A stretch of DNA of 64,000 nt from Trichopria drosophilae. Taxonomy: Eukaryota > Arthropoda > Insecta > Hymenoptera > Diapriidae. The DNA is taken from positions 35,189,001 through 35,253,000 of the forward strand of contig CM059587.1 in the NCBI GenBank assembly GCA_030407085.1. Direction: 5' to 3'. This document shows positions 37,920 to 49,997 of the stretch, in pieces. Under the pieces are notes generated by a model. The model was not told the origin of the DNA, ran no database searches, and worked only from the letters and a program-made list of their open reading frames with translations. Every line of letters begins with the position of its first letter. Position 1 is the stretch's first letter. The position numbers were made by a program, and so were the translations under genes.

Positions 37920-38260
37920 GTCGATTAACGATAATGCAAATCATTTCCGAAAAAAGCCTCGTCGCGATATTGCAAGGTGGTTTCAACGATAAACGCACAT
38001 GTATCGCGGAAGCGCCACTTTTTTTTCTTTATAAACGTGTGCACATAAACACGGTTTTCCAGTGCGAAATAATACGGCGAAGCTCGCTCATTATCGACTC
38101 TTTTGTACGGTTTACTTAATTCTAGTGCATTATCATTCGACGCGATTGGCCTTATGTTGCGTGACAATCATTGACTGTAAATTTGCATTTCCACGTACTA
38201 CGGCGAGATTCCGCGCATTTTCCGTATTGCGATTACGCGTTTTATTTGCATTCGCAACTT
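37920..38260. other. CpG-richer patch
   Basis: It is richer in CpG than its surroundings (CCTCGTCGCG, ATCGCGGAAGCGCC, ACGGCGAAGCTCGC). Short frames are open on both strands and there is no recognisable protein. A regulatory island or untranslated exon is possible. Confidence 0.3.
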
Positions 38261-38617
38261 GAAAACTTAAGTGTTTAATTGGACTTTTCTAGAAATGTTA
38301 TTCACTTGATAAAAAGAACTCGTCAAGTTGTTACACTCCTTTCGCGCAAATCGTTTAGCGTTTCCTTGCCTTGATTATTTTCATTATTATTCCAATGGAG
38401 ATTCGTGTTTCAAGGAGTACAGAGCACTCATAATCACATTGAGAGAATTTTAATAGTTAAAAACCAATACTAGTATAGAGTACTTGAAATATAACGAAAA
38501 GCTTTATAATTGTGTTGCAGCAAATTACCATGAACGAAATACAACAATAAGTTCCACGCTTTATCGACCGTCGGCGGTCTGACACTATTCCCATTTTTAG
38601 AAATGTTCGGAAAATTC

Positions 38618-38960
38618 TGATATTTCATGTTACCTGAAAAACAGAATTTTAATAAAGCCTGTAACAGTCTAACGGAAATTTATTCAGGCAGCCTAAATAT
38701 GTACCTGGGCCGGACTAGGCTCCAGTAAGGCGTTCCTGATCAGGTACTCCTGAATGTACCCAGATCAGGACATGATCAGGTTCCAGTAAGTTTTCCTGAT
38801 CAAGATCCCCTGATTATGATAAAATAAAGTATAAATGATACCGGTTTTATTAAAATTCTGTTTTAAGGACGTCTCAATTTTTAACATCTAAATTGCATGT
38901 AATTCGTTCAGTCGCCACTAGGCGTGATCGATCATCTATTTCATTCCTATTAAGGTAACG
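38618..38960 (+). repeat. Dispersed repeat family A, partial copies
   Basis: The opening block TTTCATGTTACCTGAAAAAC with AATAAAGCCTGTAACAG (38618-38665) and a core GTCGCCACTAGGCGTGATCG at about 38911 are present. TGATCAGG-bearing sequence lies between them. Confidence 0.5.
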
Positions 38961-39100
38961 TATTTCTATTTTGTATATTAGCCTACTTGTAGGAGAACGT
39001 TTCGGCACAGCATATTTAATACATTGTATGTGATGGATATGTATACGATCCGTATATATATGTGTAAATAATATTTTTTTATTTTGCAGCCTTTTTACTT

Positions 39101-39366
39101 GTCAGATAGTAATAAATCATTAAAAATTAATTTCTTGTTTCGTAATACGATTGTAAATATTTTCACCATGAAATTTGAAAAGCATGCGAAATATTGGACA
39201 TTGAAAGGTCCTGATCAGATCCTGTACATTTGCCTGATCAGGGCCTTAACAGAAAAAGCGTTACACGAGATGCCAGGGCCTAATAAAGGGGCATGTCAAG
39301 ACCTGATTTTGTTCACAGGCTTCATGATCAGGACCTGATTCCAGCCTGAATAATTTTCCGCTCGGG
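39101..39366 (+). repeat. Dispersed repeat family B, copy 2
   Basis: This matches 22557-22818 from GTCAGATAGTAATAAATC to TTTTCCGCTC. This copy keeps full CCTGATCAGG at 39233-39242. It is directly followed by a family A copy. Confidence 0.8.
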
Positions 39367-39680
39367 AAATTATGCAATAGTATCAGAAAATTTCGAAACT
39401 TGTAACAGAAATATGAATATGAATCAGCAAGCGAAAGTGAAGTTAGTTTGGTTTGTCGTCATCAGGGGCAGACGCGACGTTAGCATCCCTACAAGAAGCG
39501 CTCGTGATTCCTGTTGTAGAAGTTGGGTATTGATTCGATCATAATGAATTCCACAGCCTAGCTTCAGCGTATAAGTCATGTCATATCCGAATAACATAAA
39601 ATCATTATGACGTTGATACTTCTAAGTCGAATGACAATTCAATAAATTTGATATATTTATATAATTTATTTATGTAATTA
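39367..39680 (+). repeat. Dispersed repeat family A, long copy 3
   Basis: It carries CTTGTAACAGAAATATGAAT, GTTTGTCGTCATCAGGGGCA, GCGACGTTAGCATCCCTACA, GATTCCTGTTGTAGAAGTTG and GTTGATACTTCTAAGTCGA, as in 5640-5900. This is the closest pair within the family. Confidence 0.7.
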
Positions 39681-40544
39681 ACAACAAATCAACTTAAATT
39701 GCTAAGATTTTACATAACCATATGGGGAAACATTAGGCATGGCGACCGACTCACTACATGAAGAGTGCCGCCACGCGGAGAGCGTTCGAATTAATTCATC
39801 TCGCCAAAACTTGTCCAAACAGAAATTTTGTTGTCAAAACTGATTTATATTATTGAATGGACTATTTGTTAAATTAGTTTTTAACTATTTTTTTTTCAGA
39901 TTTATGACAGACTGAGGCATACAATTCTATTTTTGACGTGAAAATCAATGTAGATTGTTTTTAAATTTGATTTTGACGCGAATTTCTCGTTTGAAGGAAA
40001 AACCACGGTATTTGATAAATAACGACTTGTAAAAATAGGTGAAACACTCTGATTATATAGTTATTTTCTTGGAAGGTGCGTGAAAAGCTTATAGCACCTA
40101 CCTATAACCTTATACGAGGAAGCGTCGATTCCATGTCCGTATTACGGCGGGAAGAAACGCCTGCATTCATTTGCATTCGAGTTTATTACATACGTTTTAT
40201 GAGAACAATACATTACATTACTTGTGTTAAACGGCATGCAACCCCTGGAATGTTTTTTCTGGGAAGACGTGTGTGACATTTACGATCCCGACGGCGGCTT
40301 CGAGTGATATGTGGCATGATCACTCTTAATATTTATATAAAGCAGTTTCTAGACGATCGAGATTTTTTATTTTATTAATGGTTAATCAAAAATGAGTGAG
40401 GGCTTACTAGCCTGCAGACGCGAAATAGGAAATTTGATAGGATTTTTAAAAGAACAGCTTAATGTTTAATTTTCTTTTCTACAAAAAAGTTGACATTGAC
40501 CTAGTATTCGTCTCCTCTGAGAAATAAAAGCAAGACTCATTCTT

Positions 40545-40755
40545 GGGTGCACCTAAAAAATCCAACAAATTATAAAACAGACACTTCAAAAACCAGACAT
40601 TAAAAATGCAGACATATTTTGTAAGTCTGCTTTTTTAAATTTCTAGTTTTTGAATATTTGTTTTTTAAATGTCTGGTTTTATAATCTCTGTTTTTTGAAT
40701 GTCGGTACTTTTTGAAGTGTCTGTTTTGTGATTTGTCGGGATTTTGAGGTACACA
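40545..40755. mobile_element. Foldback repeat family D, diverged copy
   Basis: The left arm GGGTGCACCTAAAAAATCCA with AAACAGACACTTCAAAAA pairs with the inverted right arm. The interior iterates short units of the CAGACATTNAAAAA type. The layout matches 45300-45482 and 50251-50414, but with CAGACA in place of CCGACA. Confidence 0.55.
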
Positions 40756-41650
40756 TTCATTCTTAAATATAACACCATTGTAAAATTGTCAAAAAATAAA
40801 TAAAAATTTGCTTGAACAAATATCATCGAATCGGGAGAGAGTGGAAGGAAAAATTGACACTTTGCAAGTGCGCAAGTGGTATTGTGATTTTTTGTCGTTG
40901 TAAAAATTCTTTAAGTTACCCTTTCATTAATAAATTTCTTGATGTGCTTCAATAAATTCCTTAAGTTTTCCAACATATTATTAATTTGTTTGATTTTGTT
41001 GAACAAATAAAATAGTTAGAAAAGAGCTTTTCAGGGCATTACAATGGTGTTACCTCTTAAACTATGAACTGAAAATTATATTATAAATACAATATAACTG
41101 TAAATCAGTCGGATGTCCGAGATGAAATTAAAAGAAGTTTAAAACCCGGAATTTAAGACAACAAATCAAACATCCGCAGGATGTGACCACTGACTATATG
41201 AATTTCAACAGAAAATTATCTGATATGTTTCGAATTAAATTACAATACAATCCATGACACTCGAAATTTAAATTTAATCTACCAAGACTTCTTGTTAAAG
41301 ATATGAAATCATACAATTACTCCCCACCATTCTATGAGTAAATAAAAGTTTAACGAATTTAACAGGTCATCAATGATTATCATCGTTAATCTGGAAACTT
41401 CTCGATCAAAGATCCAAGAGTTCCGAAATGTCGAGGATCAGCATACAAAATAAAATAAAAAAGTTTTCTGTTAAGAGAAAGTAATTTTTGTAAATAAAAA
41501 AGCCGCTTTAATTGACATTACAATCTAATCTTTATTACAAGAGATTTTGACTTTATCGATTTGTTATAAAATGACATGATGAGGTTTGTCATCGATTCAG
41601 CAGTAGTGATAAAAAATAGCCCATCTCTCTTTTTTGCAGCGTTCTTTATA

Positions 41651-41874
41651 CAGCAGAGTCCCGGTACATTTACCCACTCGGTTCCTCGCCTTTCCCTCTC
41701 GTCTCGTTATATTTACCAAAGGCAGGAGAACGCCGCTTCTCCTACTCCACTCAGTCATGTTATGTTATGTTGGTGAGGTCACAGCAGGCCCTTCCTCAGG
41801 TCCCAGCCTGCAAGGTGGGGGGAAAAGAGAGCGGCCGGAGGAAAATATAACGAGACGAAATCTGACAAATATAC
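41651..41874. mobile_element. pogo/Tc1-mariner-type MITE, copy 2 (right end lost)
   Basis: It begins CAGCAGAGTCCCGGTACATT after TA at 41649-41650. It follows copy 1 (17609-17854) through CCACTCGGTTCCTCGCC, CGCCGCTTCTCC and AAGGTGGGGGGAAAAGAGAG. Similarity stops near 41874, before the inverted terminus, so the right end is truncated. Confidence 0.75.
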
Positions 41875-44159
41875 TATCAGCTTATTTTTTCGAAATTCTG
41901 AATCTATGTTTAATCAGACGTTCTTGAGTCCTGTAGTAACAGGAAGACAAACATTTGAATTTCTAGTACAATTTACAGGCTATCTAAATATTGATCAGGA
42001 CCGAATAAGGTTCACCTTATCAAATTCACCTGATTATTAATTGATTGGGTCCCGATCAAAATTCAATAATAAAGTGCCTTATCCGGAGTTTAGACGTGAT
42101 TCCCTGATCCTGATCATGATGAAGATTCAATAAGGCATACCTATTGGACTTTCACGGTTGGAGCTTGATCACTAAAATTTAGATTCACGGCTGTTGTCTA
42201 ATTATTACGGAATAACCAGTTGTATAATATAATAATTACATGTCTTATTGAAAAGGTGAATTTTTATCAGTTGACAAAAATTGGAATGACGCCTGAAAGC
42301 GGCCTCACTAAAGCCTCACCAATATCAGGGGTCCTGACCAACAGCTGAATCCTTGCATTCTTGATCAGACACTGATCCTATCAAACCTAACGTTTCTCAT
42401 GAAGCCTTGTAAATTCAGGCGTCCTGATCAGAGCCTGACTATAGCCGCATAAAAATATAGGTACTCGGGTTATTATGTATTTCAATACGTTTAAACTCGA
42501 GCAGAAATAGCCTGTCTGAATATTTGAATATTGATTAGAGCCATATTCCGCAATTACAACGCGCGTTTTATCAAATTCTGATCGGAATCAATAAGGCATG
42601 TCTTACCATGTGTTCGTAAGTGATATTTGATCAGGGCCTTAGCCAAATTTCAATCAGCTACGCAGCTACTTTCTAATGATGTTGTGAGAACCAGTTTATA
42701 AGATGTTGAGAAAATAAATCAATAATTTGTTAAGACTAGTCGTAATTACATGGTTTTTTGTAATCCAAATGTAATTAATAAAGTAAGAAACTATTATATT
42801 AGCGATTAAAATCGACATATGATTACTCATCAAAATTAGTGTTTTGTAACAATAAAATTGAAAATTACATACATATTTTGTTTCGTTTAACTTGCACCAA
42901 TAAAAAAAAATGTAGTGACACCTGAAAGAAATTTGACTTGGTCCTGATATCACAAACCCGGAACAAGCTCTGATCAAACATTGCATTCCTGATCAGGCAC
43001 AGATTCGATGGATTCTTTAATCAGACACTGATCAAATTAGACCTGACTTCTGGATTAGGCACTGATCTGATCGAATCGTTTATTTCTGATCACGCGTTGC
43101 ATTTTCAGGCATCCTGATCAGGGCCGCAACAATATTGATGCTCGGTGCATTATCATCCACATTACTGCAAGTTTTTTCAGTTACTCTATAATATCCATAC
43201 GTTTGTACATCGAAAGTTTCTCTCCAGGACGTTAGAACAAAATATTTTCAGTGTTTGGTGTCAGGTATGTACAAAATAAAAGGTACGATATTATTTCTCG
43301 TCAAAATTTTAGTTATTCCTGAAACAGGACTGGTGTCTGTGATTCTGATCAGGCCCTGATCAGATGAAAGCTTGCACCTCTGATCAAATCCTGATAAGAG
43401 AGAAACTCTTGAATCCGTGATCAGACGCTGATCCGATCAAAACATACATTTCTGATCAGGTGTATGTATGTTCTTCAAATTATCAAAATGGTTACTCGGG
43501 TATTATTATCCATATTTCAATATGATACCGCGAATATAACTTATATTTAAGTAACAATTATTAAGTATCCATTACTTTTCAACCACAAAATGGTCAAATA
43601 TGGCGTCATTTACTTCAAACAAAGGTAATAACATAAGGTCAAATATGTGAATCGTCCCGGTTATGGTTGGAGATTGTAACAAGAAGATTGTTGTATCATA
43701 ACCACACTTTTTGAAGATTTTACAGTCAAACACAGACAAAATACTTTTAATTCTGATGTATTTTGCTACGACCAATTTTATAAAATAAAACCGGAAGAAG
43801 TATGACAACTTTTCTGCTCTCAGGTTCGAAAAGGAATCTTCGCTTAATATTAATTCCTTTTTAAAAACAGATTAAATATTTTTTTTGTTACTACAACTTG
43901 CAAACATTTTAGTGAAACCTGAAAGATCTCCGTTCATGTTAGATATTACATTCCTGATCAAACATTGCATGCTTTGTCGGGCACTGATCATATTGAATAT
44001 TACATACCTGACTACATCCTGATCATGTAGAATATTGAATTCCTGATCATACCGAATATTACATTCCTAACTTGATTGATCAGATCAGACATACCATTCT
44101 GGATCAGATCCTGATAAGCAGTAATTCAGGATCAGGACTTGTATATTCCCCGTTCAGAA

Positions 44160-44760
44160 GTACGTTTAATTCAATCGGTTTAATTTAATATAGCGCAGTC
44201 GTGCCCTTCAGGGAAAGAACGCGTCGTGACGATTAACCGTTTAAGGAAATCGTTCGCAAAGTTGTTGACGACACGCAAGTTCTGATTTTGTACCGATACC
44301 TGTGGCCTCGTGATATTTTTTAACGCACGCTTTAAAATTAGACACTTGTATTTTCCACATGACGAAACGGGTGTATATTTTTAAAAATGATGCGTCGGGT
44401 TGTTTGCCGATTTGGTTACGGAAAGTCTCTCTCTCCCTCTGTGGAGATACGTCGGTTCGAAAATGCAAGAAATCCGCGGAATAAAGGATTTCTTCTTTTC
44501 GTTTTTTTGAAAAAATGATATGCGGGGAGATCGAGGACGGTCGTTAAAATCGATGGCGCGCCGTATAAAAAGATATCCGCGAAATGAAGAAAGCGCTCGC
44601 GGCATTTCGTCCCGGAGATTACCAAGCGAGAAGAGGAGATCCTTCCGAGAATCGGCTGCACTCTCCTGGAGGGCCGTCGCTAGACGAAAATAAAAGATAC
44701 CCGCGGATCGAGGAATTAACTGCGCTTTTTTATGCTGCTGCACCGAACTTGGGCCAACTG
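44160..44760. other. CpG-rich patch with GC-flanked TATA box
   Basis: TATAAAAAG at 44564-44572 sits in strongly GC-rich flanks (GGCGCGCCG before, ATATCCGCG after). Several frames of 75-120 codons are open on both strands, an effect of composition. No protein is recognisable. A promoter is possible but no partner exon was found. Confidence 0.3.
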
Positions 44761-45299
44761 TGTGGCGCCCAATTATTACTCTTCGCTTACTTTATTTCAT
44801 TTTTTTCTTCAAAAGCAGATGCTTGCCCTTTTTTTCCCGATTTCATTAAAGTCGGGAAACAATAGAATCGAATTTGTTTCCCAAATTTCCGAGGATCATT
44901 TTGTTTCATATTTTTGTTTGCTAAGATCCTGGAGCAAACGTTTCTCTCCGAATCTGAAAGGATACAAATTTTGACGGTCAAAAAAGAATTGTAAAAATTT
45001 GATGAAAAATAATCAAAAAATGTTTGTTAAATCCAAGGGTTCCATTACAAAACTTTTCGCGTTCGTTACAATATTTGAGAAAAATTTAATGACACTTTAT
45101 TGAAAAGTATGAATACTACAGGAATTTTAGAAGTGTTATCCATGATATCATGTTGTCATGTGGATAATAACATCCTGAGTATCCATGTTGATACGGTCCT
45201 GATCATGATGTCTCCATATATAAATATATAGATACGAAGACTGATCAGGAATGTTTGGTTCGATCGGGTCGGTGTCTGATCAGGGATACAAGGTTTGAT

Positions 45300-45482
45300 G
45301 GGTGCGGGTCGAAAAACCGACAAATCAAAAACCCGACAAACGAAAAGCGACACATAAAAATTAGGCACATCGACAAGCGGACAGTCATTTTTTGATCTGT
45401 CGATTTTAAGACTGTCGGCATTTCGATTATCGGTTTTTTGATCTGTCGGGTTTTTGATTTGTTGGTTTTTCGACCCGCACCC
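45300..45482. mobile_element. Foldback repeat family D, best copy
   Basis: Terminal inverted repeats start GGGTGCGGGTCGAAAAACCG. The interior is a chain of roughly 14-base units alternating CCGACA with AAAAAC or AAATC. GTTTGAT stands at both borders (just before 45300, and one base after 45482), suggesting a 7-base target duplication. Non-coding. Confidence 0.75.
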
Positions 45483-45689
45483 AGTTTGATCAGATCAATT
45501 TGATATCAGGCATGTTTCAGACGTCATAAAGAAAATTTGTTATTACACTGTTCGAGAGATATCGCACTATATTTTACTGTCCCGAGGAAAAAGAATATGG
45601 ATACTAAATAAAAATGAAAAGACTTAAAAAACATGAAAACTGTGTCTGTACTTTAATGTTAGTTTCTGCAGTTTGCTACATTCCCTATA

Positions 45690-46335
45690 AGAAAAAAGGT
45701 GTCTTAAAGATGTCTAAATGATATCCTTCAATCCGTCAAAGATATCTTAAAAATTTCGAAAAGTCTCAAAGAAGATATCTTTTAGATGCCTTTCGCAACA
45801 ATTTCGGAGATCTTTTAGATATATCGAAATTATATTTTAAAAGAAAATTAACCGACAGATTAAAAAACGTAAACAAATTTGTATAGTTATTATAGTTCTC
45901 TGAATATCTTGTGGTGTTTTACATCAAAATAAACAAATATAACGCTCGCAAACAAATAAGAATGTTTAATAACAAACAACAAAAAGTTGATCCGGCGGGG
46001 AACTGAACCTGGGTCTCTCGCTACGCTGTAAGTACACGTGTAGAAGAGAGAGAAAGCACCAAAATAATTAATCCTTCTCAGAGAATAATGTAAACATAGT
46101 GTAATATTATAGAAAACAGAAAAAATACATAAATATCACGTGCCAAACATATAGAGAGAATGTGAAATTTGTGTGCATATCGGTGTTTCGTAAAGACATC
46201 TTTACAATTAAATAGCTATCTAAAAGATATCTTTGTCAAGATATTTTCAAAAAAGACATTTTTTCAGTACCTTTTGCAAAATAACCCGGACTGAGATGTC
46301 AAAATGACATCTTTTAGACATGCATTAGTGAAAAT
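45690..46335. mobile_element. Foldback repeat with AAAGATATCTT words and tRNA-like centre
   Basis: The left part (45697-45835) iterates words such as AAAGATATCTT and AGATATCTTTTAGATGCC. The right part (46185-46330) carries inverted forms, for example CTATCTAAAAGATATCTTTG. The words themselves are near-palindromic, which blurs the arm alignment. A tRNA-like segment lies in the middle at 45988-46050. Confidence 0.45.
45988..46050 (-). repeat. Degenerate tRNA-like segment
   Basis: On the minus strand CCAGGTTCAGTTCCCCGCC resembles a T arm with B box (GGTTCAGTTCC). No good A box or anticodon arm follows. It sits between the inverted parts of the surrounding foldback repeat. Confidence 0.3.
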
Positions 46336-48107
46336 GTTATTGGGTTCTTGACAAATGTGAGCTATGGCGTCATCTAGGAAGACGATCTGCAGCTCCCGGA
46401 AAAAATTTGTAAAAAGGCCGGTTCCGCCCGTCGAATAATAAAATAGAAAAAATAAGCTTATGTTACTAAAGTACTTGTTTAAATAAAAGTAAATTTTATA
46501 GACTCTTGAGCGTTAATGGGTCAAAATAAATAAACTCTCGTATCCCCGATTATACTCGTTTATTGCTAATCCCATATAAAAATTATACAGAACGCAATGC
46601 ATATATACGATTTCTTTTAATAAATTTCATTATATACCAGTCAGCAGAACAATTTCACTTGCGAGAATCTGCTACCTTAACGCATCGGGTACTTACAGCA
46701 CTTTGAAAACCAGTATTAAGATGTTAATGACTTTTTTACCTTAAACTTAAAACGATCTTGTTATTCCTAAATAGTAATTTTTCTTACAAATTTATTTGTG
46801 ATTTTAAATACCCTTTTTCGAATTATTATCGCATATTTCACACATTTTTATAGTAATATTTGTCATATTTTCTTTATTACAAACGTAGGAAAATGGGTTG
46901 TGGAATAAGCGTTTTTATACAATAATAGCTTATTTTTTTAAAAATATGGTAAATTACACTATAAACAACATGCACTCCCAATTTTGCATCTGAGTTAATA
47001 ATTTTTCCAACTGTTTTTCGGTATAACAATTAAAGCACGTTCATTAACACATATACAGAGAGAAAAAGGGTAAAAGTGATTGTAACATATAATAGTAGTA
47101 GAATTAACGCCAAGATTTAAAATTCGGAATATTATAAAATATACTATACAATAACGATATTTACTATAGCAAGAGATTATTTCAGATTAATCAATTTTGT
47201 TACTTCAATCTTACTAATCACGAATACTTTACTATTAACTATAAAGCTACGGTAGCTTTTCAGGCTATGTATTCTACTGCTTACGATTAGGACATAGTAA
47301 ACGAAAAAATATTATTGTCTTGTTAACTACAGGAATAGTTAATTTAATTTTTGTAAACTTTATAAACTCAAACGTTATCGTTCTGAAAACAAAATTAAAA
47401 ATAACATTTTTTTAAAATAATAAAATAACAATTCATTTATAATTTGTTTTCCACTAATAAATTTTGTCAAATACGGAAATTGTTGTTCTTAACTATGAAG
47501 ATGTCTTCTTCGAATCAAACAATTAGTTTTTTTTTTGTATATTTCGTGACTAATGTTGCGCAGGACTCGTAGGTAGGGTGGCGCAAACTTATGAAAGCAT
47601 CTGTGAATACTAACTTGAAAATTGCCCTATCCAAAATACGTAATTGCGAGAAAAAAGGTCAGTCGACCTATTCAGTTCGTAGTAGTACGTTCCATCTCTT
47701 TGTACCAGGTATAGAAATATCGTTTGCGTTCGACCTTGCATTTCCACGAAGTAAAAACCGAATAGGTCGTTTGTATGCATATTGGTCTAACTATTCTGCG
47801 AGGAACGGTCGAGACTTTCAAAGCATTAAAATAATCATTTCGTACGTTCCGTTATAGTAAAATGCAGACGCTTGTTATATTTTTTTCGACCGATTATTCA
47901 ATACCTCTTGGTCATTTAACGATAACGATAATTATGCTTCTGTGAAAATTCTACATTTTATAAAAATAAATTTACGTCGTGGAATGTCTAACAATTCTGC
48001 ACGTCAAACATTTTGAAAATATTATAATCTACAAAAAAATGAATATAACTATTTAGTCAATATAAAAAGTAGGAAAAATAAATCTTCCAAATGTTTGTTG
48101 GCATCAA
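46336..48107. other. AT-rich non-coding stretch
   Basis: No gene is seen. GAGCGTTAATGGGTCA at about 46507-46522 looks like one orphan end of a family P1 element. Positions 47580-47860 are slightly CpG-richer with an 88-codon frame of no recognised family. Confidence 0.45.
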
Positions 48108-48390
48108 AATAGATTTACGTAAGTTTTTTAAGTTATTGAAAACGAATCTGAAGTCAGAATTAAAAAATACAAAATGACTAATTAAAAATAGCGAACTTCA
48201 AGATGCCATTTTGCAATTTCGACTTCAGATTCGTTTTCAGCGACCTGGAAAACTGGCGTACATTGATTTTTCTTGAAATTTCAATTAATAATGTAAGAGT
48301 TATTTATTAGCTTCTCAGTGCACGCCATTTTTAATTTTACAACGGTGACATCAGATTTATTTTCAACGACCTCATAGACCTATGGAAAGC
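48108..48390. repeat. Foldback repeat with GAATCTGAAGTC arms
   Basis: Left words AAAACGAATCTGAAGTC (about 48138) and AAAATGAC pair with ACTTCAGATTCGTTTTCAGC (about 48221) across a short loop. A further inverted unit, CATCAGATTTATTTTCAACG and ACCTCATAGACC, follows at about 48350. The unit resembles the 20376-20806 repeat. Confidence 0.5.
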
Positions 48391-48978
48391 AATTTTCATT
48401 TACATCAAACATTTAAAAGGTTGATTTCTCTAATTAATTCACTGAAGAAATGATTTTGAATCGTCATATTTACTCAGCCATTCAGAATATAGTAACTTTC
48501 ACATGGAATTCTGAATCAACGACACTCAAAACCATAAAGTACATATTTTTTACTTGTTTAACCTTCGCCGGTCACTGGGGGCCCAGCAGACCCCACGATG
48601 AATTTAAAGGTAAATAATTCGCTTTATTAGTTTTAATTTGGAAATATTGGAACACCTATCGGTAATTTAAAGTACTACTAATAAATTTCCGATAATGCCG
48701 TTGTCTGACATACGTCAGTATACTCGTGGTACGTAACAAAAGTTAGTCGATTTCGTGGCGGGGTCCAGTGGACCCCAGTGTGACTACGGTGTATACTTTG
48801 AAGAAAATAAAAAAGCTTTTATTTCATGATTCGTGTAGTATAAATAGTCGAAATAACACGGTAAATAATGCGTATTGTACATCTATTATTGAATGTCAAT
48901 TTAAGAGTTCGTAATATTTAGTTAGTAAGTAAATTCTCTGATGTATATAGTGTATTCCTGATATAAGCAATAAAGTCG

Positions 48979-49030
<52 letters not shown>
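48979..49030. repeat. (ATT)n microsatellite
   Basis: About seventeen uninterrupted ATT units lie within the P4 transposon. Confidence 0.9.
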
Positions 49031-49032
<2 letters not shown>

Positions 49033-49033
49033 A

Positions 49034-49161
49034 TTCGCAAGCAATTAGAAAAGACTGAGGAAGATGAAACTATTGGCAGCGATGCTTCAGAAATTTTCGA
49101 TTATCAGGTCGTAAATTACTTTATTTGTTCAGTTATATATTTTATATTTAAAACTTATGTA
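49034..49161 (+). pseudogene. Possible remnant of a piggyBac-type transposase N-terminus
   Basis: The frame after the ATT tract reads RKQLEKTEEDETIGSDASEI and then FDYQV before degenerating. piggyBac-family transposases usually begin with an acidic, serine-rich segment of this character, and the fragment lies inside a TTAA element in a plausible place. The stretch is only about 40 codons, has no start codon I trust, and lacks the catalytic DDD core. The assignment is therefore an inference from context and composition. Confidence 0.25.
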
Positions 49162-49997
49162 TAAATAAACAAAGTATGTAGGTAAAAATTATGTATTTTA
49201 TTTTTTAAAGATTATGCACTTCATCTATTCATCTAAATAAATATCTTTTTTAAACTGTACGTCAATAGACTATTTTTCTCTACAAGGCCGCAATCTGCAA
49301 AGTCTAGAAAATTTCATTAAAAAATATTGAAAATATAATAAGTTATGATTTTTTAAGAAAATAAAGTCATTTTCTGCTCTTTTTTTATTTGTAATTTTCT
49401 TTACTATGTTAGATGCAAACTTATGCAAATTGAACAAAGGGGTCATAATTTGGGATGGTTGAACAACGTCTCAGAATTTTTGTAACTTACTCTTCTAATA
49501 CAGGAACGATTTTAAGCATTGGGGTCTGGTAGACCCCGTGTGTCGTTCTTAGCATTTTTAGGAGATGTGACCGGCGAAGGTTAAAGTTGTAGAGATACGA
49601 AAGGATGCATGAACGTCGTTTTTTAAACGATAATGCAGAAGCACGATTGCGTGCTTCAAGTGTCAGGTATTCTCAGAAACTTTCTCGTCCAGGCAATCAT
49701 CTTAGCTTCAAAACCAACGATGCTGGTATCGTCGATCCTGTACGTATCAAACAGTACATTTTATTGTGTTAACGTTTATTAGGCCACGGTACGGTAACAG
49801 AATTCGCAGAAAAGGTAGCAGGTCGTGCAGGAATCAATTTTCATCTCGACGCTATGCGTTTCCAGGAGAATGATTGCGATCGAAGATTCCCGTTCATACC
49901 TAAAACTCGAAATTCCTGGAAATTTAATATCACTCGGGTCGTATTTGTTAGGAAAGTCATACTATTGCACGCATTTTACTTTTTATGGGATTGGTCT

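Larger units (their letters stand above)
38735..45490. repeat. Cluster of about thirty TGATCA palindromes
   Basis: TGATCA occurs about thirty times in 6.8 kb, often as CCTGATCAGG (for example 38735-38744 and 39233-39242) or CACTGATC/TCTGATCA. Density is highest at 42970-43460 and 43950-44120. There, an irregular unit combining a CCTGATCAGGCACTGATC-like core with CATT or TTGAAT-type linkers can be followed. Elsewhere in the window the word is rare. It looks like a decayed tandem or dispersed repeat with GATC dyads. Confidence 0.65.
48558..49584. mobile_element. TTAA-bounded piggyBac-type element, family P4
   Basis: TTAA at 48558-48561 and 49581-49584 flanks perfect 14-base inverted ends, CCTTCGCCGGTCAC. 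Subterminal GC-rich dyads follow: GGCCCAGCAGACCCC near the left end, GGGTCCAGTGGACCCC at about 48761, and GGGGTCTGGTAGACCCC near the right end. Such subterminal repeats are common in piggyBac-type transposons. Unlike the other TTAA elements here it is not a long palindrome, and it may keep a scrap of transposase (49034-49161). It is probably an internally deleted transposon. Confidence 0.85.

Noticed and set aside
42970..44120. Regularly recurring TGATCA units considered as a CRISPR-like array
   Set aside because: Repeat units are short, imperfect and irregularly spaced, and the context is animal nuclear DNA.
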